Assembly (NCBI GenBank): GCA_963921425.1
Contig: OY992832.1
Location: 31,825,475 to 31,889,474 of the forward strand
Direction of reading: 5' to 3'
DNA: 64,000 nucleotides
From: Dryas octopetala
Taxonomy: Eukaryota; Streptophyta; Magnoliopsida; Rosales; Rosaceae
Part shown: piece by piece, positions 22,986-33,493 of the stretch
Layout of the letters: each line of letters begins with the position of its first letter
Position numbering within the stretch: the stretch's first letter is position 1
Notes under the pieces: generated by a model
What the model was told of the DNA's origin: nothing
Databases searched by the model: none
Seen by the model: the letters and a program-made list of their open reading frames with translations, nothing else
Program-made: the position numbers and the translations under genes

Positions 22986-23234
22986 TCCTACCATCTCTCT
23001 CTCTCTCTCTTTCTTTTCTTTAGCTTCCTCCAAATCTCTCACACTATCTGGTCGGAGCTAGCTAGCTAGGCATATCAACATCAACTGAAAGCTATCCACC
23101 GGCCGGTCCCATAAAACTGCAGGTATAGATATAGAATTGAATGTCATATATATAATTTATTTCTGTTTCTTTTTTGTTGAAATGATCGGAGATAAACTGC
23201 ACTTGCAGGGTTGAAGAACCCGATCGATCCATCG
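22986..23234 (+). other. 5' UTR of pump-like copy 2, with leader intron
   Basis: The non-coding exon ends CTGCAG|GTATAG at 23122. The intron spans 23123-23208 and ends TTGCAG. The ATG is at 23235. The structure matches copy 1. Confidence 0.6.
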
Positions 23235-26200
23235 ATGATGTCCTCAAATGAAGATGAGAAGGTCGACCTTGAGTCCCAGCTGCTGCAAACAGTACAACCT
23301 GCTCCGGCTAGAGGCCGCCGCTGGCGTAGCATCATCCTGACCCTTCAGGCATGCCAGATTCTCATCACCATAGCAGCAGCTTCTCATCACCCCAAAAATG
23401 GGTCTCCAGATGATCTTACTGTTTCCGATTCCCGGGATGGAGTAAGTTCTCAATCCATCCATCCATTCCATTCCATTCCATTCTTAGTTTTTACTTCTTT
23501 TGTTTAATTCCTTTCCTACTTAATCCTGCCATGTACGAATTATTAATTCATAAAATTAAGCTCTCATTCTTCAATTTTCCAGTTTTTACTTTTTGTCTAC
23601 AACTTTCAACTCTTTTTGGGATTCTAAATCAAGTTACTGTCACGTATGGTAAATAGATATACGTGAGTAATTTTATTTTTATTTTTACGCTTGCTAGGTT
23701 AATTGAAGCCCTAATCTAAATTAGAGCATGGCTTAGTGCAGTTCGTTGTTGGTCATGTGTTTGATCTGCATGCGATACTGCTTACAGGTTTTACCGCTTA
23801 ATTTTGATGTAAATTAATCTTAGGTTAAAATGCTCTATTGTTTTTCTTTGGTCTGTTGGTTTGCTCCATACCAAGCTCTCCAAACAACTCATGCCACGTA
23901 AAAATAAAATATATAGGATCTGGGTCCTATTGTCCTACACTCCTACATATACATTTTAACCTCAGTGCATGCATAGATGCCGCAAATATTAATTAATGAT
24001 TAAAATGATTATCAACAAAAATGATTAATTGTAGAGGACTTGCGGTAGGCTAGTTGGCCAAGCAGTTGTGCTGCCCCACTTCACCGGGTTTCAATCCCCC
24101 CCCCCCACCCCCCCTCTCCCCTCTCCCCTCTCCCCTCTAAGCCTCTTTCTTGGCCTCCCTTTGTAACTAGAGGTGTACAACGGGCGGCCCGGGCCATTTA
24201 AAGTTGGCTCATTAGTGCTTTGTGCCGTGTTTGGTCTGGCCCATTTCTCGGCCCAATTATTTTAAACCTTAAGCCCAGTTTGGCCCATGGCCCACCCAAT
24301 AATGGGTCGTGCCGAGCTCATGCCTGGCCGAGCCAGCCCAATTAATTATTTTAAGTTTCTATTATTGTTTAATGAATCAAATAGTTTTTATGTCATTCCA
24401 TTTTTTATCAAATTTTTTAGTTTTCTACTGTTTTCATTCCATTTTCTATCAAATTTCACTACCAAAATCAAAATTAAAAATTGAAACAAGGCTAATAGTA
24501 AATTTTTTTTAAATTGAAAAATACTAGTATAAACGGGCCAGCCTAAACCCATAACGGGCTCGGGCCGACCCAACACAAAACAGGCTCAGGCCGGGCCGGC
24601 CCAACGAGATAGAAAACATTGGCCCAGCCCAACCCATAAGTATGGGCCGGGCTCAATCCGGCCTACTTATTAATGAGCTGGGCCCACTTTAAATGGGCTG
24701 GGCCCGTGCCAGATTTGGGCCGGCCCGACCCATTACACACCTCTATTTGTAACCCAAAAAAAAAAAAAAAAAGATTAATCATTCCATGTACCATGCATGG
24801 TTGCTTCCGTTAATTACCAATTTAATGCACTTCATTACGAAAAGATCGATGCACAGAAAAGAAGAATATTCTTGGTACAGATATTTGTTCCTTAATAAAA
24901 AATAGATGAAAAGAAAATTTCTAAATCATTTTTTTAAGTTCATGAAACACAATCTTGATAAAAACTATATGATATCGACGCCAAACTATTTACTCTATGA
25001 CTTTTTTCTTTATTAATTATTTTCATGATTGGAATCATTTTTTTTTTTTTTAGATTATTCTTTGAAAATCATCTCTACACAAAATCAACTAAATCAAAAT
25101 TATTTGGTTGTGTAATTATTATCAAATAAACAAACGGTGAATCAAATTGTTACGCACTAAAATAGTTTGTTTATTTGATCATAGTTACATAATCAAACGA
25201 TTTCCAATTTAATTGATTTTTTACAGAAATCATCTTCATAAAATAATTTAAAAAATGAACGGTTCTGATTATGAATTTAAATTGCATAATGAAAAAGGTA
25301 AATTGAAGAAGGTGGCCGGATAGCATTTAAAATGTTAATTGTTTACATTAACAACAAAATTATTGAAATTTTTATCCAATATGATTATCAAAATCCACTC
25401 CAATCGCCCGCGCACGTGAATGGCTCAAAACTCAAAAGCAAGGCTGCTAAATAGAATGTCAAATGATTGGTATTTAATTGGTTGTAAACCAGCATTTGAA
25501 TAAATAAAATATTATCACATAAATCAATAAGTATAGCAATATTGGAAAGAAATTATATACTCCAACAGATCAATTTTTGTATATTTCTTCAAATTAAGGG
25601 TTTTCTAATTATATAACACTAATTTTATTAAGAAAATATTTGTACAATTACAAGTTTGACAAGTTTTAATTGACAAGACTTTTCTCATATATTTATAAAA
25701 ATTCTTGGAAACACATTTTTTCTCATTTAATTATAAGATATTTTTTTTATTAATCAACAATTTTCGTCTTTTATATTTGAACTACAACCTCCTTGGATCT
25801 ATAAGGGAGAAACTAAATGTCACTACTAGACCAAATTGTTTATTAGGCTTTTCATTTGTACCAAAAAGTTATAAGCCCTTTTGGAAAAATACATATTGTT
25901 GAAGCAATTTTAGTATGGACTTATGTAACCCTAAAAAAAAGAAAAAAAAAAAAAAAAAGAAGAGAGAGAAATAATCTAGAACATGAAAATTCCAGGGAAC
26001 CATACGCCTGGTGGGTTATGGTCTAACCAAACAATGCTAGTTTTGGGCCAATCTAACCCATACGGCCCAAATTTAAGCCTATTCTGGCGACTTACGCTCT
26101 TACACATATTTTTAGATCAAAAACACCTCTTTTGTATTCTTTAATTTTTAGTCATTTCTCTATTTGTTTTTGTTTTTGTTCTGATAGCTTTAGTTATTTC

Positions 26201-29200
26201 TCTTATTTGTTTTAATTAACATGTTTTTATTTTTTATAAAAAAGAAAAAGTAAACTTTGAAAGCTAAAACCATACACGCTTACTGATTATTGACTAGGTA
26301 AAGAAAATCTTGGCAAAAAAGTTTGTAAAGAAAATCCCATGTTCGTTTGTTTGTGTATGAGAAATTTTAATAATTAGTTTTTTTTTTTTTTTTTTTTTTC
26401 CATCAAAGGTATTTTTTCTTTTTCTTTTGTAGAATTGAAATATAATTCTCCAGTAGTAGTACTTGAACTCCGTTGATGAATTATTCTCGTGCACTATTTG
26501 TCAGAGTTTGAGAACTATTCGAGACAAAGTCGAACACTACCTGTGGAGTGTTCGAGCACTACTGGAAGATTATATTTATAGAACTCTAAAAAGGATGCTT
26601 TGAATTTTGACTACTTCAAATTTCCTGTGTGAGGTGGGCTGTGAAGATTATAAATTAACAAAAAGATTGATGGCTAATTTAAGATTGTAATTGATACATT
26701 GCAGGATATAGAACTAACCACAACAGAAAATCATACCTCATCAACTGAAGTAGTTGAGGTGAATGCATATTCTGACAGCCACAACGTCAGTGTTGATGAT
26801 GATCAGCTCCAAATTGCCAGCATTGCCAAAATCATAAAGGCAAAGGATTTCAGTGCCTTACATGACTTTGGAGGTAAGGAAGTATTTGCAGAGGCTCTTG
26901 GTACTGATTTGGAGACTGGAATCCCTGCAACAGACGAAGGTATTTGTTGTCGGCTCATAGCCTGCCCAACTTCCAGCACTACTGGACAGGCTGCTGCAAT
27001 AAGCTTCATTCAGCTCATCCAAAAACATTGTAACAATTGCATAATTTTCTTGCTTTTAGCGGCTGCTGTGTTCTCACTCTGCTTTGGGATCATAGAGGAA
27101 GGCCTGCGTACTGGTTGGTTTGAAGGGGTAATAATATTTAATGCCATTATCATACTCGTGGTTCTTCCTTCTATACGTGATTTTTGGTGCGAAACTACAA
27201 GGCTGTCAGGGATGCAGAAACTGTTGGAAGAGAGAAAGGTCGAGCTGGTTGATGTCTTGAGAGGGGGAATTGAGCAGATGATCCCCATATCAGAAGTTCT
27301 CTTGGGTGATATTGTAAGCTTGAAGAGAGGACATGAGGTTCCGGCTGATGGTTTGTTCATATCCGGTGAATTATGCATAGATTTGGAAGATGGATTAAGG
27401 TCAATTGTGGATGCCAACAACCCTTTTCTCTTCAATGGAGCTAAGGTGATCAATGGCAATGGTCGCATGCTTGTCACATCTGTGGGTGCAAACACTGTGT
27501 GGGGTGAAATGACGAGCAACATAACCCATTTGAAGAAGACACAATTACAAGCTCAACTTGAGAAGGTGAACACTTGCATACAGATTATTGGTGTCCTAAT
27601 CTCTATCCTAATCCTTGTAGTTTTATTCTTGAGATTTGAACTTAAAAAAGAACAGTACATGAGTACTGGATCCCTCGATCTTAGGGGGGAACCAACTAAG
27701 ATGAAGGAATTTATGGATGCCATCAAGAAAATTGTCATGAAACAAAGTGGGAAGATTAGTATCTTGACAACTTCTCTTACTGTGATGCTGGTAGGGGTAG
27801 TAGAAGGATTACCTTTTTATATCAACCTTGCCATCATTTACTGGAACAGGAAAGCTTTGAATGGAATGGCCTCCCCTCAAGAGTTGTTGGCTTGTGTCAC
27901 CATGGCTTCAGTTACATGTATCTGCACAGACAAAAATGGTGGGCTAACACTAGGTTCAATGGAAGTTGATAAGTACTTGATTGGTGAAGAAGTTATAGCT
28001 GAAGATTCTGTTTCTGTAATAGCACCACATCCACATGTCCTTGAAGCTCTTTGTGATGGAATCAGCACACTTCTCCTCCCGCAGCAGGCTCCTAATTGTA
28101 CCTCCATTGAAGACCCTCTCTTTTCCTGGCCTGCATTGAAGTTGGGCAAGAAATTGGAAATTTTGAGGCAGAGTACTACTGTTGTCGATGACAAAGAATT
28201 GGCCATTGATCAGGAAGGAAGAGGAGTTTTGCTGAGGAAGAACAGAGACTATGGAACTTTGCATTTGCATTGCAGAGGCGGTGCAAAAAGTATATTGTCC
28301 ATTTGTTCACACTACCATGACCGTGAAGGGAATAAAAAACCCATGGACGAACAAAAAAGGGTGGCTTTTCAGAAAAATGTTGAGGTTATGCAGTCCAAGC
28401 ATCTGAAAACCATGGCATTTGCTTACAAGCCAACTGATGTCCCAACAATTGAAGAAAAAGATTTAATATTGCTGGGATTGGTTGGTCTGAAAATGTCATC
28501 TATGGAAACGAAAAAGGAATCAATCAATGCCTTAAGAAAGGCTGGAGTCAACATCATATTGGTCTCAGGAGATGATGTAGAGAAGCTGATGACCATAGCT
28601 CAACAGTTTGGAATCTGTTTGCCAAATTCAAATGTTGGGGTGATCACAGGTGAAATGTTCAGGAATTGCACTCATGAAGAGAGAATGAAGAAGGTAAGTA
28701 AAATTTCAGTGATGGGGAACTCACTCCCCTCTGACAAGCTTCTTCTGGTTAAGTGTTTGAAAGAAAAAGGTGACACAGTGGCAGTTCTTGGAGCTAAAAC
28801 AAATGAGGCTCCAGCACTGAAAGAAGCTGATGTTGGACTTGCAATGGGAGCTTGGAGCACAAAAATGGCCAAAGTGAGTTCAGACATCATTGTATGGGAC
28901 GCCGATATCAGTTGCCTGGTTCCTATCTTGAGGTATGGGAGATGTACTTATTACAACATTCAAAAGTATATCCAACTTGAGCTTACCACATTCGTTGCAG
29001 GGCTTTTAGTAACATTCATCATAGCAGCATGCACAGGAAATATGCCAATAACAGCGATTCAATTGTTCTGGGTAAACCTGGTGGTGCCCATGCTAGGCGG
29101 CCTGGCTCTATTGACAGAGCTCCCAAGAAAGAAGTTAATGAAGAAACCACAATTTGGACAAACCAAAGGACTCATTACCAAGGCCATGTGGAGAAATATC

Positions 29201-29575
29201 ATGACTCAAGCTTTATATCAGGTTGTGACTATAGTGACCTTTCAGTTCAAAGGACAAGCAATCTTGGGCATCAATGAAAAGGTTTGTAAAACTATCGTCT
29301 TCAATAGTTTTGTCATCTGCCAGATTTTCAACAAATTCAATGCGAGAGAGCTGGTGATGAAGAATGTGTTTAAAGCAATCCACAAAAACCAATGGTTTTG
29401 GGTGGCTTTGACCATAACTGTACTACTGCAGGGGAGTTTTATTGAGATCTCACATCTGGTTGTTCAAGACGCAAGGCTTACCTTGGTGCACTGGGGCATC
29501 TGTCTTCTAATTGGGATGGTTTCACTAGCAATGGATTTTGCTGCAAAGTGCATTTGTGGTTTCATCATTGGTTGA
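23235..29575 (+). CDS. P2B-type (ACA12/13-like) Ca2+-ATPase relative lacking catalytic motifs, copy 2
   Basis: Coding exons 23235-23441 (69 codons, donor GGA|GTAAGT) and 26705-29575 (acceptor TTGCAG|GAT), phase 0, give 1025 aa. Layout equals copy 1: N-terminal basic calmodulin-type stretch (RGRRWRSIILTLQACQILI), actuator, phosphorylation and nucleotide domains, ten membrane segments. Asp478 of the phosphorylation site remains but reads DKNGG rather than DKTGT. TGES is absent (SGELCIDLEDGLRS). The M4 motif is VEGLP. The GDGxND loop is GAKTNEAP (A766, E770). The M6 calcium-site Asp is Pro (WVNLVVPML). KGAxE reads RGGAK. It keeps VSGDD where copy 1 has VSGED. A functional Ca2+ pump is unlikely; a regulatory or binding role is speculation. 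The second exon has no stop in 956 codons. The intron (3263 bp) carries a SINE with a hAT MITE inside. Confidence 0.85.
23442..24022 (+). other. intron 1 of copy 2, first part
   Basis: Matches intron 1 of copy 1 (11442-12467) apart from the MITE there. No other feature. Confidence 0.7.
24030..24772 (+). mobile_element. tRNA-derived SINE, split by a hAT MITE
   Basis: The head has an A-box-like GGTAGGCTAGTTGGC (about 24044) and a B-box-like GGGTTTCAATCC (about 24087), the internal polymerase III promoter of tRNA-derived SINEs. A C-rich body follows, and a poly(A) tail at 24756-24772. The 7-bp GATTAAT flanks it (24023-24029 and 24773-24779). The 3' part is interrupted at 24168-24745 by another element, so the SINE itself is only about 165 bp. 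It is too divergent from a tRNA to be a tRNA gene. Confidence 0.7.
24168..24745. mobile_element. hAT-type MITE inside the SINE
   Basis: Ends TAGAGGTGTACAACGGGC and CCCATTACACACCTCTA are inverted, and a perfect 8-bp duplication TTTGTAAC flanks it (24160-24167 and 24746-24753), as expected of hAT elements. Subterminal regions are packed with GGGCC/GGCCC words (GGGCCGGCCCGACCC), and the centre is AT-rich. No transposase. Confidence 0.92.
24780..26704 (+). other. intron 1 of copy 2, remaining part
   Basis: AT-rich and specific to copy 2 until about 26570, where similarity to copy 1 (TTTATAGAACTCT...) resumes up to the acceptor. No gene, RNA or defined element recognised; poly(A) runs lie at about 25930-25960 and a poly(T) run at about 26378-26400. 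Confidence 0.5.
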
Positions 29576-30185
29576 TTGAGTAATGAACAACAAAGTTTAT
29601 TACTCTGACATCTTCTCTGCTCTCTCTACCCATCTTAGGTTATGCTACTTTCTACTATCAGTGTAACAGTGTTAGCTAGGAAGTGTATATGCCTACTTTA
29701 TTTTTTCTTTAACTAGCTTTCACCACCAGTTTAGAGGTTTTACAAAGTTCAATGAGTATTTTTACAGTTGCACTCTTTTTTTTTTTTTTTTTTTTTTTCC
29801 AGATATTTTGCTATCAATTCTTGAAGAATGAAATTAACAAATTTCAATATATTTTTCACCCAAAAAGATACAAAGTGGTGCGTAACATGACATTGCCTCA
29901 GATGTGTTATGTGCAATTAGAAGAATAAACTAATTAAACCCTGAAACCCCATAACTTTTACTCATAGAGAAAATTCTAACAAACAACTGAACTGCTATTG
30001 CTAAGACAGGAACTTGAGCAAACTAGAAGGCAAAATCTACCTACTTGGGAAGAGATAAGTTATACCATAAAATCCAAGTTATTGAGTCAATGTCGTATGA
30101 CTTATAGCACTCCAAAGTACATGAACTCCAAAGTTTCTACAAAACACACACAAACACAGAGAAAGAAAGAGAGAGTTGGACTCAC
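29576..30185 (+). other. 3' flank / 3' UTR of pump-like copy 2
   Basis: Conserved with 18131-18747. Contains a poly(T) run near 29778-29800. No gene recognised. Confidence 0.5.
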
Positions 30186-30261
30186 CTTAGATAAGGATGT
30201 ATGGAGCAGAGAATGTATTGAATTTGATTGTAAAGCCTAGGCTCTTAATTAATGCGGCCAT
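30186..30261 (-). other. putative first exon of a minus-strand transcript downstream of copy 2
   Basis: ATG at 30261 (ATGGCCGCATTAATTAAG), a short frame ending in TAA, then donor AAG|GTGAGT at 30186/30185. This parallels 18820-18748 downstream of copy 1, including the CTCCATACATC segment. The encoded peptides differ. Confidence 0.3.
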
Positions 30262-30620
30262 TGATGGGATGATGAAGAGTGAAGACCAAAGTAATAAAAG
30301 GTAGATAAAGACTCAAAGTCAAGCTCCAGCTAGCTAGGACTTGGTCAATATAATACTCATCTTCCTTGCACAGTCGAACTATCAAATATTCAAATACTTT
30401 GTATTTCTTCTAATGGGCCTTTAGATGGCTGACTTCGGCTTCTGGGTCTTGAAGGGTTTTGCCTGCTCGCTTGGTCATTGACACATTGGCGAATACTATT
30501 TGAGTCTCCAAATTTTATATATGGTTCTATACGAAATTATGATCAAATTCATTAAGATAGCCTAGAAAGGGATGATTTCAACTAGGTGCCCTAAACTTAC
30601 AATTAGGTTTGTAATTCTGA

Positions 30621-32296
30621 TCCATGTGGCAGTCTTGTTTTTTTTTTGTTTTTTTTTTTTTTTTGAGGGTAAGCCATGTGGCCAAAGGACCAAAAGAATG
30701 TGGCTGTCTGTCTTGAGAGTCCTGTCCAAGAACTCCTATATATGGTTGCCATGGGATCAGGATACAGTGCATGGTACGTATATATATGTATATATAATTA
30801 AGATCCTCATTTTACTGATGGTAGATATATATACGTGAATAAATGGTCTCTTATTGGGTGACTTTTTTTTGTTGGTAAAATTCTTTTTTGGTGACTTGAG
30901 AGTTCTTATATATATGTGGTTCTTGTTAAGAATAAGTTGAAATAACTTATATGGTGACTCTGATATAATAACATAATATCCATATTACGTAGAGATGCTT
31001 GTATGTGGTTTTAGAAAGAGTTTATGAATTTGAGGGAGAGGAAATTTGAATTTGGAATCCCTCCCAATATTTTTTTTTTAGAACGAATTCCTCCCAATAT
31101 TGAGGAGGAGAGAAATAACACTAGAATAATAGCTAATTGGTAGAAAAAAAAAAAAATTATGGAAAAAAGAAATATAGGGAGACCAGTCTGAAATTTTATT
31201 ATCAGATTCAAAAGCATTAAATATGAAAATGGTTATACTAGGAGTGTTGTACCCTAATTAAGAGGACTCATGAATCACTGAATGTAAGTCAGTCATCAAC
31301 AACAGAGAACAAACTTCATATAAACTAGAAAATAAAAAAATATATATATCTTTTTTTTTTTTTTTCCTGTGTTTTGGTAGGAGATGGAGGTTTCACAATC
31401 CACACAGAAAAAGAACAAGAACTCTAGCTGAGATGAAAGTGTCCACAACCATTCACCAAAAGAAAAAAAAAAAATGTAAGTCGTCACCACATAATTAGAA
31501 AACCTCCTTTCAGTTTTGAATTTGGAAATGGATACATGTAGCGTGTGAGATACTATAAAAGAATGCAAAACGCGTCCGGCTTAGAGTACTTGATCGAAAG
31601 TCTGCTGGGAAGAGTGGTGGTTCTGTGTTCTCGTTCCTATTGCAAATACTGTGCTCATCAAAATGCAAACAATTATTTGTAGAATTAATTTGTGGTCTTA
31701 CTCTTTGAAACGCGTTTGCCAATTATAACTATTGTGCATTGCGGCACTCCAAAAAGTCAGTTTTGTTCGTTTTGATTCTCCCAACAACTAAAAAGGCCAA
31801 AACTAAAGTGAAGTTGTAGTGTAGTATCAATTATCACATTAATGAAGTTAATGTAAATTAGTAAATTGCATTGCAATTCCCCTTCACGCGTCTAACTCGT
31901 TTATAAAATACTCAAGTCACTCACCAAACTAAACCAGAGCACAATACATTAATTGTGACTCCCCTGCATTCCTTTCTCATGTTGAGTCTCACTCTCTAGA
32001 CATTCTTCTATTCATTTCACTTCTGACAGCACCAGAAATTTCTTTCTTCTTTTTCAGTTTCTTTAATTAGCAAAAGGGTTTGGAACATCTAGTCAAAACC
32101 AGTTGCCAATTTAACACTTCCACTGTGATCAAGTATCAGCAAAAGGTAAACATATATACCTGTCTGATGATCATGTATATGAATGCTCTTTACTTCTTTA
32201 TATATACAATTCTGTTTCTTCGTTGGCAATCTTCTCTTTTCCATTGATTCATGCATTTGGACTTTAATTTTTGCCAATTTCTAATATGCAATCTGT
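30621..32296. other. region upstream of pseudogene copy 3
   Basis: AT-rich, several poly(A)/(T) runs. A possible leader exon for copy 3 ends at AAAAG|GTAAAC near 32145. Open frames here (for example 31510-31722 on the minus strand) have no recognisable domain. Confidence 0.45.
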
Positions 32297-32506
32297 ATGT
32301 ATGCTGCTATGTTTTCCAGCAAGGTTGGACAAGCACCAAAACTATGTCAGACACTCTGGATCCTCCAAGTCCGCAAACTCCTCATCTCATCAAGAGCAAG
32401 TAAGGCTAACAAGGGTTCTCAATCTCATCTTCCCCAACTCCCATCATCTGCTATCCCTTATACTTCTATCAGCAGCACAGATGATACAGCAGATCAAGCA
32501 GGACTA
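32297..32506 (+). pseudogene. third pump-like (ACA12/13-type) copy, exon 1
   Basis: A 70-codon frame from ATG 32297 reads LCQTLWILQVRKLLISS, RASKANKGSQSHLPQLP, SSAIPYTSIS and ends at a GTAAGT donor (intron from 32507) in phase 0. This is the same size, phase and donor as exon 1 of copies 1 and 2. The pattern WILQVRKLLIS matches LTLQACQILIT of copy 1, and SHLPQLPSSAIPY resembles the region after the calmodulin-binding stretch of ACA12/13 proteins. Exon 2 is at 46306. The start codon is not certain: a TTTTCCAG acceptor at 32319 would remove it if a leader intron like that of the other copies were used. It is part of a pseudogene because exon 2 is broken. Confidence 0.65.
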
Positions 32507-32940
32507 GTAAGTTGTCTATTTCTTATGACAAAAAAACCCTTAAATCCAAGTTGTTTTATTCATCTCCATCTTGGAGGAATTTATAGTAGAGATACAATGC
32601 TTAACTAGGAAAATAGCCTAATTCCATAATCTATGACTCATTACGTAATTCAAGGCTAATTAATTCAAAATTCATAATCAACTCATATCAAATCATAAAT
32701 CAATTATGTATTATAATTTATCAAACTTCCCAACATCTTAATTTCCCCTCTCCTTTTGGTTCAATGCATGAGAGTATGTATATTTATTTGGGTCAGTGTA
32801 TTTATGCAAATTATGGCAACTGTAGCTCAACCAAATTCTTGCTTCATCTTTCCCACAACTTATATTATATAGGGTTCTTGTATAGTCTGTTTCAACCAAA
32901 TGCATCATGCTATTAGAATCTTATGTCTTTAGCTATAACT
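32507..32940 (+). other. intron of copy 3, left remnant
   Basis: With the LTR element removed, the original intron would be about 540 bp (this part plus 46203-46305). Nothing else seen. Confidence 0.55.
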
Positions 32941-32945
32941 GAGAG

Positions 32946-33493
32946 TCTAAGAACTGAAATATAAATTATGTAGCATACACAAATCAACTGATACAAGTAT
33001 AACTCGACATCAATATGAATCAATATGATAAGCATATAACCGTAATATATAATTAACTACTAACCTGATGAAGACATACTGCTAGCAAATTAAATACCTC
33101 CAGTCAAGATGCTCAAGTCTTCTAGCCATCACAACAATGGATTAACTTGTCACACAATGGGGCAGAGCTTATTGATTCTAAGTGTTAACTGTGTGACCAG
33201 GGACCTGTGCTTATATAGAGTACTCATAGATTCCTAGTACCTCCCATCAAGGACTCCAGAATCCAATCCTAATAGGACTCCATAAAGACTTTGCTGAATC
33301 ATTGCCTTGTTAACTTGTTTATAACATAAGGCCTTTAAGTAACCAAGTCTTCCTAGTCCAACTCAGATAAGTAATCTATTTAAGATGGACTTGCTGATTT
33401 ATGTCTTATTAATAAACCTATTACTTGTATCTTAAGTATTAGTGTAATACTGACTCCGAGTAGAACAAGGCATTAGTTCATTTAATTATTACA
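32946..33493 (-). repeat. 3' LTR of the outer element
   Basis: Aligns over its length with 45668-46197. Ends TAAGAACTG... and ...AATTATTACA. The adjacent inner sequence on the minus strand, CCAACTGGGAGAA, is the polypurine tract. Confidence 0.9.

Larger units (their letters stand above)
21235..30620 (+). repeat. segmental duplication, unit 2
   Basis: Partner of 8885-19430. It contains pump-like copy 2 with the same promoter blocks, leader intron and exon structure. It lacks the foldback, the intron MITE and the ankyrin insertion of unit 1, and has its own MITE upstream and a SINE plus hAT MITE in the intron. Confidence 0.85.

Noticed and set aside
11211-23211. Exact 12000-base offset between the first exons of copies 1 and 2
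   Set aside because: Coincidence: the second exons are offset by 11436 because insertions differ, so there is no fixed period.
24030-24110. A tRNA gene
   Set aside because: A- and B-box-like words are present, but no cloverleaf can be formed and a poly(A) tail with target duplications shows a SINE.
11235-29575. Calling both pump-like genes active Ca2+ pumps with an ACA gene symbol
   Set aside because: Phosphorylation loop, TGES, GDGxND and the M6 Asp are all changed, so only family membership is supported.
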